Positions 52,520-62,299 of a DNA stretch of 64,000 bases are shown piece after piece. Position 1 is the first letter of the stretch. Each line of letters opens with the position of its first letter. The DNA is from Athripsodes cinereus (Eukaryota; Arthropoda; Insecta; Trichoptera; Leptoceridae). Below the pieces are notes generated by a model. It did no database searches. It saw nothing but the letters and a program-made list of their open reading frames with translations, and had not been told where the DNA came from. Position numbers and translations under genes: made by a program. The DNA lies in NCBI GenBank assembly GCA_947579605.1, contig OX388320.1:806001-870000 (forward strand). The letters run 5' to 3'.

Positions 52520-54635
52520 TACATTTTTGTGTTTTAAATTATTTTTTTACAAAATGATATATTACACAAGTATGTCAAACGTTAAAAGGGAATGAAAGCT
52601 TTCCAATGAATATATTATTGTTATTTTTATTATTTATTCATGTACATAATATATTTTATTTTCAGTAAATTTACACTTTTCAGTTTTACGATGTGAGAAC
52701 ATTGCGTGGATAATTTATCGCGTTTATTTTTCAAAGTGAAACGATATTCCGAAATATTCTTCATGAAATATCTCTCCATGTAAATATTTGTATTTTGTAA
52801 ATGTATTTGTATTTAAACGTCTAGTAACAGCGAAAACATTGCTCTGTATATTAACTTGAACCCTTTGTGAACGTAGCTGAATAATATAATAATACATATT
52901 TTATTTATTAATGAATATAAGCGATAGTTCAAAGATATCAGAATATTTTGAATTACCGCTTTTAATAATCAAATATATTTTTACATTCCCAAAAACTATC
53001 TTGACAGATTTTTTACGGAAAAGATGTATAGAAAACAATTGCACTTTATTTAATGCCAGTTTTTAAATCATTTTCCCCAATTTTTGTTTTATACTAGGAC
53101 ATTTCTTTCACTGTCCAGTTAAATTACTCACCATGTCAGATATTTATATTTTTTTATTTAATTGGTAATACATGGTAATACATGAATACCATTCTTTCAA
53201 TTTTACTAAACAAATAGTCATAAAAAATACACGGTTTCCTTAATATATTAAATATGCACCTATTTTCAATTCAACAAATAAATATTTCCAATTGGTTTAC
53301 AATAGAACGGAACAAATACAACGTATGTCTTTAACAGTGTGATTATTTTAGAGTATATTTCACTTTTTGTTGTGTTTTTAAAGCATAATATAAAGAAACC
53401 AGAATTACAAAAATGAAGAAGACATAAGAAAATAAGACATTTTGAACTGGGCAGTCCAAGTATATGAATAAACTTACGCCTTATATATATATTTTTATCA
53501 ATTTAAAGACAATTCTTTAAAGAACCCGGGCTAAAAACTAGTAAATAAATAATATTATTATCGTGTTATTTGTTACTGTCCCAGTCGAAGTTTATAACTA
53601 TGTATATGGAGCGTGAAAAAAGAGAGATATTTGAATAATTCGTTCTCTGGTTCATATTTCAACTTCTGTTGTCAAGTACATTTTTATATAGATTCTATTT
53701 TATGTACACTACGGGCGTACAATTTTGTTAAAATTCCATTGCTTTTGAAATAGAACAATTCCTTTTTATTATTATTGTTACGCGCAATATCCCTCGCAGG
53801 GTAGATGGAGAGAATCGATCGATAGTTTTTTTGAGATAATTTTGTCTGTACAATTAGACTACGTTGTTTAATTATGCAATTAAAAAAAACGAAAATGACT
53901 GACAAAAAATGTTCAAGTCAGAATCAAAACGTAGATGGGAGCTATGAAGAATGATATGGCCAATAAAAGGTTGTCTACTGTATATTCCACTACTGGGAAA
54001 TGCTGTGATGTTATAGATAGATATATATATATATATATATGTTATTTATATATATATTATGTTCAGGTACAGGACGGTAGATAAAAAATCGCATTTTGAA
54101 ACAATTTCACAAAACACCAGTAATGTTTTCCATGAAAATTATTTCGTGTAATAAAATGCAAAATAACAGTTAAATAAAAATGTCATCGTATTAAAAACAT
54201 GTTTTTATTTTTTCAAAGGCATTAATTTCACATGGAGAGATATGCATTTACAATATTTATCTACATATGAGCGATAAATTTATTCATTACATTCCAACAT
54301 TAAATAAAATATCGTGAAACAGAATTAATACAAAATGCTATATTTATTATTTGGAAAAAAAATGTCCGCGTTTGCACAGTGTGAACTGGACTTAAACAAA
54401 TCACATTTTTATATCGTTATTTTATGAACAATGTTATAAGGGTTTTTATTTGTTCGTGCAGAGAGGATGTTTTGCTTATTCTTTCTGCTTACTTACTTTA
54501 CTTTTCGTATGGCCCGGTGTTGATGAATCTTAACCCAATATTATTTTATTCTGCTTATTTTTAGACAATATATTCTTCGAATTTACTAGTAAAGTTTTTG
54601 AGGAATATAGTGAAATTGTGTTGTTTGTGAAATTG
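52520..54635. other. Non-coding stretch with a worn SINE end and a TA microsatellite
   Basis: Mostly AT-rich filler. At 53760-53825 ACGCGCAATATCCCTCGCAG, GGTAGATGGAGAGAATCGAT resembles the 3' end of another LINE in antisense (a related block is at 61535-61575). At 53965-54015 TCTACTGTATATTCCACTAC, TGGGAAATGCTGTGATG is a decayed SINE 3' end, followed by a GATA/TA repeat to 54060. Confidence 0.5.
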
Positions 54636-54639
54636 TTAG

Positions 54640-54778
54640 GGTCGGCCAGCCCTTCAGGCTGCCCTCTATGGCACCTTCGGTCTGAACAAAAAATTTTAAG
54701 TGTAGAATTTTGGGTAAATGGAAATTCCCAGACTTTTGCGCTATCCGGGTGGACGGTGGGTCTCCGTCAATGTTTATG
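54640..54778 (+). repeat. Interspersed GTCGGCCAGCC repeat, copy 2
   Basis: GGTCGGCCAGCCCTTCAGGC, TGCCCTCTATGGCACCTTCG, AAGTGTAGAATTTTGGG, GGTGGACGGTGGGTCTCC. It matches 7925-8060 inside the piggyBac element. No transposon end is visible around this copy. Confidence 0.6.
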
Positions 54779-54794
54779 TTTGTTGTTGCATTCT

Positions 54795-54852
54795 TAGTGT
54801 CTGGTCAGGGGCCCCCGGAGTTGACAGTCACTTCGACGAAAGCTTTGTGGAT
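54795..54852 (-). pseudogene. LINE C-terminal scrap
   Basis: The minus strand reads KAFVEVTVNSGGP, stop, reminiscent of EVFAGVIANVGGT at 20744 and its stop. Only about 15 codons. Confidence 0.4.
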
Positions 54853-54872
54853 TTCAAGCTATGATTTTAATT

Positions 54873-54972
54873 GATATTAAAATGATTAAGTTAAAACACT
54901 GTAACTTTTACTGTATAAATATTTATACAGTGAAAGTAACAGTGTTTTAACTTAATTAATCATTTTAATATT
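54873..54972. repeat. Near-perfect palindrome, arms about 48 bp
   Basis: ATTAAAATGATTAAGTTAAA, ACACTGTAAC, CTGTATAAA is mirrored by TTTATACAG, GTAACAGTGT, TTTAACTTAATTAATCATTT. There is practically no spacer (axis near 54920). AATGAATTTTCATAAGGTAA follows, the block found next to 21520-21673 and the hammerhead units. It is probably the same inverted terminal structure. Confidence 0.75.
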
Positions 54973-55029
54973 AATAAAAATGAATTTTCATAAGGTAACT
55001 ACCGAAAAAATAGAATACATATGATTTTA

Positions 55030-56720
55030 AGATACAATATGGAGCCAAACGTATGTAGATTTGTAAGCGCCTTTTTTTCTCCATATTACCATATACTCGT
55101 ATAAAGTATTGTTCCTAAATTTTAATTTAAACAAACATTTCTTGGAGTTTGATGTAACCAATTCACAAATACATTATTGATTCGGGTGCATTGTCGTGAA
55201 AGTAAACAAAGAAGAAGAAAAGGTTACGAAATCATTATACTTTCTCCGCCAAGTGAGTGATTTTTGCTTTGTGTGCACACATGTAAAAATATATGATAAA
55301 ATATTGTGTAAAAATTATAATATATTTTTGAAAAGGTAGATACACAGTTGTTGAGTTTGCAACATTAACAACACAAAAAATATCTCCAACATTTTCAAGC
55401 GTCATTTATAACGTCCCTACTCACGTAACATTAACGCCTGTGTAATGTTGTATGGGGCTCGTGTAGTATTATCACTATTATTATTTAACTTATGCACTCT
55501 TGCATAATGCAACGGACAGTTACGTTTTTTTGCTTGATGAATAGTTATTTTCCGCAGTGTATAAAAAAAGTATGCAGGAAAACGTGTTGTTGAGGGAGAT
55601 ATAATGGAAATTTATTTTTTCCAGGTTTTTCAAACATTTTACATATAATATTTAATCTGTTTTCAACTAGGTATTATATCAAACTAGAGAACACAAATAA
55701 TTTTTGAAAATAGAACACTTTTTTTATGAAAACCTATGGAATGAGTCTATTTAATATTTTTTTTATGTTTGTTTCAGGTATGTTACCATTAATCCAACTA
55801 CTTACCACAATCAGCTGATTTATGTACTTGGGTCATATAAACGTAAGTCAATGATTTTTTGTTTTGTTCAAATCCATGTCTTAATCAATACAATCATGCC
55901 ATTTCTTTCGTTATGGTAATCAGAAATAATGCTTAGATTAGTACACAATCCCCGATTTTTAATAAGTTGGTAGTGACAATCCCGTCAAAACATATGGTTA
56001 GATTTTCTATGCTAACTATTTTTGTACCTTGAAGACAAGTCTTATTGATGTTTGTTTTGCATAAGTTGCTTTGAATTTTTATATTGTGAGGGAACTTTTT
56101 TAGTATATAGTGTATTCAATATTTATTCTTGTTATTGTATTATCTGTTTGTTCCTTAAGAGTAATTAAATAAAAAAATAAAAAAAATAAGTAAAAAGTAT
56201 TCTACACATTTTCTTTTGCCGTTATCCGTAGGAGATAAAATTATTATTATCCGTAGGAGATTAAAATATATACATTTATATGTATAATTTAAAATATTTG
56301 TGAAGTCTTATTTTTTATATTTCTTCCAAATAGCTCTTTGCAGAAGAAATAAAGGCAAAATTGTATTGTAAACATTTGAATGTACCTGCTGAAAAACTTA
56401 ATCATTAATCCTGAATCCTTCAGAGAATTTATTAATCTTACTCTTGATTATTTCTCATCAAATAATAGCAAAGTTACTACTACCACAATAACTACTAGTT
56501 ATAAAAATTATAATATTATATTTACAAATATTTACCTATGTAGTGTGTAGATAATAAATGAAATTGTTGTATTACATTATTAAGGAATACCAGAGCCTTC
56601 TCTTCCGAGTTGATTAATCGCCAAGGTAAATAAGAACATCTTTCGTGGAGATGTAATATTTCATTGTATCCATTGTATCATTGTGGTGTATCTATCTTCT
56701 AACTTTGGTTTTAAAATTAT
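55030..56720. other. Non-coding stretch
   Basis: AT-rich, no protein motif. A small direct repeat TTATCCGTAGGAGAT lies at about 56222 and 56247. Nothing else stands out. Confidence 0.5.
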
Positions 56721-56725
56721 TACAT

Positions 56726-56955
56726 ACTATACTATACTATACTATCTATACTATACTATACCCTCACGCCATGTCCCAAGTGGGGTAGGCAGAGAGAACG
56801 GAACGCCAAACAGATCTACCTTTACACACTTCCTTCGCTTCCTCCACATTCATACAGTTCCTCATACACGCACGTCGGTTCCTCTTACTCAACACGCGGC
56901 CGTCCTTGAGAATTTGATCCACGTGATCAAGCCACGTGGTTCTCGGACGCCCGCG
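56726..56955 (-). pseudogene. LINE C-terminus, best-preserved copy, with (TATAG)n tail
   Basis: The minus frame from 56955 is open to its natural stop (56764-56766): RGRPRTTWLDHVDQILKDGR, VLSKRNRRACMRNCMNVEEA, KEVCKGRSVWRSVLSAYPTW, DMA. After the stop come GGG and a long (TATAG)n run to about 56726. It serves as reference for the family's 3' end. The DNA around the stop, TCACGCCATGTCCCAAGTGG on the plus strand, parallels the SINE's TCACGGCATATCCCACAAGT. The element is truncated at 56955, where AT-rich sequence begins. Confidence 0.85.
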
Positions 56956-57064
56956 TTTATTGTTTATATTGTTTATATTATTACATTCTTTCTTTAAATA
57001 TCAGTTTTTTTAGTGTATAGAAATATCTATATCTCGGCAATACTTTTGTGTGGGTGTGTAATAA

Positions 57065-57200
57065 ATATAAGTGATTCATATCGAAATAAATAAAACAAGC
57101 GTTTTATTCTACTATTGTTTTATTTGGTGAGAGAGACGTCTTTCGTCTTATAAGGACATTGTCTACTACCTAAACACCGACACAGTGAATAAGTGATTCA
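57065..57200 (-). repeat. Short retroposon with GAAAGACGTCTCTCTC core, copy 2
   Basis: TAAGTGATTCAT occurs at about 57069-57080 and 57191-57202, a plausible target duplication. Between, on the minus strand: AGGTAGTAGACAATGTCCTT, ATAAGACGAAAGACGTCTCT, CTCACCAAATAAAACAATAG, TAGAATAAAACGCTTGTTTT. It matches the piece inserted in the SINE at 36783-36890. Confidence 0.55.
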
Positions 57201-57213
57201 TCATCATTATCGC

Positions 57214-57395
57214 CCTTAACGCTCCTCTCGGGAGCACAGGGCAGAAACCAACCTCCTCCATTCAGAGCCAATCGCGTCACCGTCTTGCAGACGGAAGAAC
57301 AGTGCTTTTTTTGGCCAACTACCACTGGGCTTTCTCAGAATATGACCCAGCCAGGACCATCGTCTCTCCTGCATCACGGAGATTACAGTGATTAA
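57214..57395 (-). pseudogene. LINE RT C-terminal region with GATGATG tail
   Basis: About 60 open codons on the minus strand: ITVISVMQERRWSWLGHILR, KPSGSWPKKALFFRLQDGDA, IGSEWRRLVSALCSREER, stop. RRW-WLGH-LR is the conserved GH block following the RT domain, here of a different family from its neighbours. GATAATGATGATG follows the stop as tail. Truncated at about 57395. Confidence 0.7.
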
Positions 57396-57466
57396 TAATT
57401 AATATCTTAATACATTAGCTTCTTCATGTTGAAGAGTATTTAGGGATGTGATAGTATTTAAATCAC

Positions 57467-57485
57467 TTTACTTACTTACTTACTT
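57467..57485 (-). repeat. (AAGT)n tail of the RTE-like element
   Basis: On the minus strand the stop codon of the frame at 57484 is followed by four TAAG/AAGT units. A short tandem repeat directly after the stop is typical of RTE-clade LINEs. Confidence 0.8.
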
Positions 57486-58599
57486 ATGCAGCTATTCCTG
57501 TCCACTGCTGAACATAAGCCTCCCCCATATGTTTCCAGGCATCTCTGTCCTGGGCTTTCTGCAACCAGTCACCGGCGATTATTCTAATGTCGTCTGACCA
57601 ACTTGTTGGAGGTCTTCCTCTACTCCTTTTATCTTCACGAGGTCTCCACTCCACTACCCTTTTTGTCCATCTTGAATCTTTAAGTCTAGCAACATGCCCT
57701 GCCCATGACCACTTCAACCTTGCAACTCTTTCGACAACATCCGTAACTCCCGATCTTCTACGTATCTCTGTGTTTCTAATGCGATCAGAGAGTTTTATTT
57801 GTAGCATCGCTCTTTCATGCTTTCTTTGAGCTACACGGAGTTTCTTGATAGTTGACTTGGTTAGAGTCAAAGTTTCTGCCCCATAGGTCAATATTGGCAG
57901 CACACATTGGTCGTACATTTTCCGCTTTAGGCATTGGGGAATGTTGCTAGTGAAGAATTTCTTGAGATTTCCGTAGGCTGCCCATCCAAGACCAATTCTC
58001 CTCTGTAGCTCAGTGGTCTGATTATCTCGAGAAAGTACTATACTATGACCAAGATATTTGTACTCATTGACTTCTTCCATTACTTGGTTATCAATGTCAA
58101 TCTTACCACCGAGGACCAGATTTGTCATCACCTTTGTTTTGGTCGCATTGATAAGGAGCCCAACCTTTTCTGTCGCTTGCATCAGTTCTCTCAACATTTC
58201 CCGTGCCTCATTCAGATCCTCAGATATCAACACGATGTCATCTGCAAATCTTAGATTGTTCAGCTTAACCCCATCCACTTTAATACCTTTTTCTTCCCAG
58301 TTCAAGTTTTTGAATGCGTATTCAAGAACTGCAGTGAACAATTTTGGAGATATTGTATCTCCTTGTCTTACGCCTTTCTCAATGGGGAACTGTTTAGTGT
58401 TTTTATGGAGTTTTACACTGGCTGTTGTATTCTCATATATAAAATTGAGAAGTTTTGTGTATCTGTGATCTATGCGGCACTGGTGCAGAGCTGCCAATAC
58501 GGCGACCTTATTTATGGTATCGAAGGCTTTTTGGAAATCGACAAATATCAACACTAGAGGTCTGTTATACTCGACTGTTTTTTCAATTAGGATCTTCAA
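57484..58599 (-). pseudogene. RTE-like reverse transcriptase, 371 residues open
   Basis: This is the largest coding piece. In frame residues: VLIFVDFQKAFDTI (about 16-29, RT motif with the first catalytic Asp); KGVRQGDTISPKLF (75-88); NLRFADDIVLISED (115-128, catalytic FADD); EYKYLGHSI (about 180); VLPILTYGAETLTLTKSTIK; LKWSWAGHVARLKDSRWTKR; a basic linker RSRGRPPTSWSDDI; end YVQQWTGIAA. All core RT residues are present. The true protein would begin far upstream with an APE endonuclease, so the Met start is not real. The upstream half continues in another frame at 58695. It belongs to the RTE-type LINEs common in insects, acting at nicked target DNA. Confidence 0.9.
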
Positions 58600-59130
58600 G
58601 GTCAGAAGATGATCACTTGTGCTAAAGCCTGATCGGAAACCAGCTTGTTCACACGGTTGATAAAAGTCCAGTTTGTTCTCTAACCTATTTGTTATTATTC
58701 ACATGAATAATTTGTACACAAAAGACTTATAGGTCTATAGTTTCCAACATCAGTTTTGTCTCCCTTTTTGTGTAGCAGTATCATTTGCACATTATTCCAG
58801 GCTTTTGGTGTAATACTATCTGTCAAGCATAAATTGTAGAGTATCTTCAATTTTTCATGGAGAGCTTTACCTCCTAGTCTTATACTCTCTACAACGATGC
58901 CATCTTCCCCTGGTGCCTTGTTATTCTTCATTTTTCTGGCAGCAAATTCGATTTCTTCAATTGTGATTTCCGGGATATCCTCTGAACCTTTATTAACAAC
59001 ACCTGTGCGAGAATCTATTTCCTTGGGATATTGTGTATTTTCATTGCTAGAGGCATATAATTCTCTATAGAACTCTTCCACAATGCTCAGTATTTGATCA
59101 GAGTCCGATGTTGTCCACAGTAGCAATTAA
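58600..59130 (-). pseudogene. RTE-like element, upstream RT part, frameshifted and 5'-truncated
   Basis: The frame 59126-58695 reads VEEFYRELYASSNENTQYPK, then IEEIEFAARKMKNNKAPGED, GIVVESIRLGGKALHEKLKI, AWNNVQMILLHKKGDKTDVG, NYRPISLL. K-NKAPGEDGI and W----I---HKKGD----NYRPISLL are the first RT motifs. Near 58710 the frame shifts and a stop follows; EQAGFRSGFSTSDHLLTLKI at 58600-58650 then joins in frame to 57484-58599. The APE endonuclease is missing: the copy ends at about 59130, a classic 5' truncation. Confidence 0.85.
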
Positions 59131-59134
59131 TTCT

Positions 59135-61280
59135 TATTAATGACTCGTGATGTCCGAGTAAAAATATTCAATTCATATTAAGATGGTAATAGTATCCTCT
59201 TTACCATAATAAAAACCAGATGTCTTTCAAGTAGGTAATAATAATCACAAAACGACCATTATTGTCAAAATGTGCACTTCTTATATAAAGACCATCAATA
59301 TATTTTGTATAAATAGTAGCATGCTTTTAGAAATGCATCTACAACGAGGGACTCGAGGGAGATATGAACGTACCTTTTTGAACTAACACTCGTTTAAGAC
59401 CGATTGATATGAAATTATATCAGTCGCATTATAATTTTTACTTTGAATTTCCATTCTATATTACAGGTCATTGATTGAATCCAAGTTTTTTAAAAACAAT
59501 TATGCTCTAACTTACAATACTAATATATCCTCAAATTCATTATGGAAGATAATTTAACTAACCTTTTGATCTATTTTTTTTTACTAGCGACGTAAATAAT
59601 CGTCTTATGAGCGATTTCCCATACTACAAAAAATAGCAAATTTATTACGAAGCAATGTTTATCCGTTCTTTATTGTAAACGAAACATACATAGGAGTATT
59701 AGAATAGTCAGTAACCATTTTTTAAAGTCTCGCATAACTCCAATAAAAATAACAGTGATTAGAACGAGTATCTCGTTCCTGTTGCCTGTTGCGATTTTAC
59801 AAGTGGAATCACTTAACTTCAACTGTTATCTAATACTCCTGTTATTATTATAATATTAAAAGATACCACTTTTATTAACGTTATTATACTTACTTGTAGG
59901 AGAAGCACACTGGATGAAAATAATAACAGATATGTACCCGGTACACCAGATATTGTGTAGTGGATACCTGCTGGTGCCGTGCAGAATATTGCTTATTATT
60001 AATTATAGTGTAGTGGTATATATAGCGGATACTGTTTGTAACGAGATACTTGAAGTCTTCCTAATGATTAGTAGTTACTGGAACAGTGCAGAATTAGTTG
60101 CAATATTGATATCTGATAAGTATTTCTCTGTTTATTTTTATTTCATTAAGACATTTATATTTTACTCAGAGCATTTTTTTTTTCACATAATTAGTTCTAA
60201 ATTCACACGAACCAATAAATATTGTTTTCAAAAGTTTTTAAGACGAAAAGTAGTGATTTTTATGCATTTGGCATTCTGACGGTAAATTACTCAGCCAGTT
60301 GGCTAAATCAGTAGTCAACTTATGTAGGTCCCTCCAACCAAACTCAAAGATACATAGAGGAAACCTCACAGTATGGCTCATTTTCCGGCTTAGTGAGCCA
60401 TATTTATTTATTTATTTTATTTTTCTTGCACTTCCTCATTCACATAAAAAAATCAACAAATCAGTTTACATAAGAAAAAATGTCATGATATGCAGTGGTG
60501 GTAACACTATGTAGTGATTTCTTCCATATTCACACTTTAGATTAGAGGACAAACCCCATCGGTGCATATGGCCTGCACATCTGCCATGAAACATCTTCAC
60601 TATTAAATTTAAGACTTTCAAAATATGTGATATGATAACTTCGCCCAGAATATCAGTAAAAGTTTGCTGAAAAACAGTAAAAGCTCAAAATAACAGAAAC
60701 CGGTCGCAAAAGTAAAATTAATATTGATAATTTTAAAATAAAGTAAGAAAACTCGTTTCTTTAAATCAAGTAAAAATTTGCATCCATTTTTTATTACACC
60801 TACAAATTAATATTTAAAAAAAATACGAAGATTCTATCCTTAAAACTGTCCTGTTTCATAAGATTTTTACGAAACCGTTTATTTTCCAATACCCCGATAC
60901 GTATTACGAATACCTTAATTAATACCTGTAGGTGTATATGAAAAAATGATATTAAGCTTTTTGTTATAAATTTTATTAAAATATTATAATATAAAGATTA
61001 AGAGTATGAAAATATTATCAAGCGGTCCACGGTTAAAATTAATCCTTTAATAATCAGATTCTCGGAAGTTTATAAGAAGGTATTTTTTTTAATTTATTAA
61101 TAAGATTTTACTTTCTTGCAGGTATTTTAAAATGACAAAAGAACGACACCTACACAATATTTTATGGAATTTTAATTATTTTCTTTATGAAATAATGTTT
61201 TACCTAGTTTAAAGTTGAAAATCTTATTTTTAAGTAACAAATGCGCAGTTGTGTCAATTAGTAAGGAAATTAAAATAAGA
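59135..61280. other. Non-coding stretch
   Basis: AT-rich; a 121-codon frame at 59914-60279 has no motif and ends in low-complexity hydrophobic sequence. It contains the LINE tail at 60401-60535. Confidence 0.5.
60401..60535 (-). repeat. LINE 3' UTR with ATCACT hairpin, copy 3
   Basis: The minus strand has GGAAGAAATCACTACATAGT, GTTACCACCACTGCAT, TTTTTTCTTATGTAAACTGA, GTGCAAGAAA and an AAAT tail. One stem position is mutated. Confidence 0.6.
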
Positions 61281-61284
61281 TATT

Positions 61285-61345
61285 ATTTATTTATTTATTT
61301 TACATAATAAACGGCTGTATCAGCCTTTACAAATAATACAAATAA
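61285..61345 (-). repeat. (AAAT)n-tailed 3' end
   Basis: The minus strand reads TTTGTAAAGGCTGATACAGC, CGTTTATTATGTAAAATAAA and more AAAT. The stem is GGCT/AGCC. Confidence 0.55.
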
Positions 61346-61774
61346 AAAGGAACAGTCAAGAGAAATAATGCATAAAGAGAAAAACAATAGGTATACAAAA
61401 AGAAATAACACATGTACCACCAATCAATTTCTAATAGGTAAGTACTGGTATAAACAATCAGATAATACAAGTTTTCAGTATATCTGGCGAATTCAATAGT
61501 TCCGTAACTTTCCAACGCATATTATAATATCATCCTGCTTCCCTTGCGGGGTTGTTAGAGAGAATCGATCTCCAATTTCTCCTTTCCTCGCAACGTTTGT
61601 CTCTTCTTGCCCTCTCATTCACAATCTTGCGCACATTTTCACTTGCATAACAGAATTGGGCAGTGTTTTGTGTTTTCTCTTCTATTCAATGCACTTACTT
61701 GTATGACTAAAATTTCTGCAACTTCCATCATAAAAGGAGCTTACAACTCTTATTGGATGCGTTGTACTCAGCAT

Positions 61775-61860
61775 GTCTTCATCTTTTAGGATCTGGTCTG
61801 CATGATTAAGCTATTTAATCATCCTCGCAGATTCAAATCTTCGAGCCCCCTTATTGTCAA
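61775..61860 (-). pseudogene. LINE C-terminal scrap
   Basis: The minus strand gives LNHADQILKDE, matching LDHVDQILKDG of the (TATAG)n LINE family. Upstream on the minus strand is a decayed basic segment. At 61535-61600, CCTTGCGGGGTTGTTAGAGA, GAATCGATCTCC may be its 3' end. Confidence 0.45.
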
Positions 61861-61881
61861 CCGTATATGTTAAATAAAGAG

Positions 61882-62160
61882 GTGTTAATCAGGGTAGGCG
61901 AAAAAAGGAAACTCCTTAAAAGAATCAGCCAATAATGAGCTGACTGGATTGGCCACAATATCAGGCACCCAGGACAGCTTATCACCATCGCGGAGGGTAG
62001 GACCGATGGCAGAAATGGTAGAGGCCGACCAAGAGGCGCTTAAATAGACCAACTGAAGAAGGACATGAACTGTGGCTCATACGGAGAACTAAAGAGAGTA
62101 GCTGAAATTAGGGAGGAATGGAGAAGAAATTTAAATTCGTTGCAGACCAATCCAACCAAT
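61882..62160 (+). pseudogene. LINE C-terminal region (GH and GRGRPR blocks)
   Basis: The plus frame reads VLIRVGEKRKLLKRISQ, two stops, ADWIGHNIRHPGQLITIAEG, RTDGRNGRGRPRGA, stop, IDQLKKDMNCGSYGELKRVA, EIREEWRRNLNSLQTN. W-GH-LR, then I-EG---G-RGRGRPR and Y-ELK-AA--R--WR is the C-terminal order of another endonuclease/RT LINE. Three stops within otherwise aligned sequence show it is old. Confidence 0.75.
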
Positions 62161-62299
62161 TATAATAACTCACTATATTACATATATTATGGTAAATCGA
62201 ATCAAATGCCAATGATATATTTGAAAATGGATGATTATAGGTGTACAAGTCATCACAACAGTTCAATGCATTTTCAATCAATCCCCACAAAATTCTGAC

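Noticed and set aside
54016..54060. Replication origin or promoter at the TA-rich run
   Set aside because: A plain TA/GATA microsatellite following a decayed SINE end explains it.
56683..56997. 104-codon plus-strand frame
   Set aside because: Antisense of the LINE C-terminus that is clearly coded on the minus strand.
57587..58468. Several plus-strand frames of 64-136 codons
   Set aside because: Antisense shadows of the RTE-like RT on the minus strand.
59914..60279. 121-codon plus-strand frame
   Set aside because: No recognisable domain, Phe/Ile/Leu/Tyr-rich as expected from AT-rich DNA.
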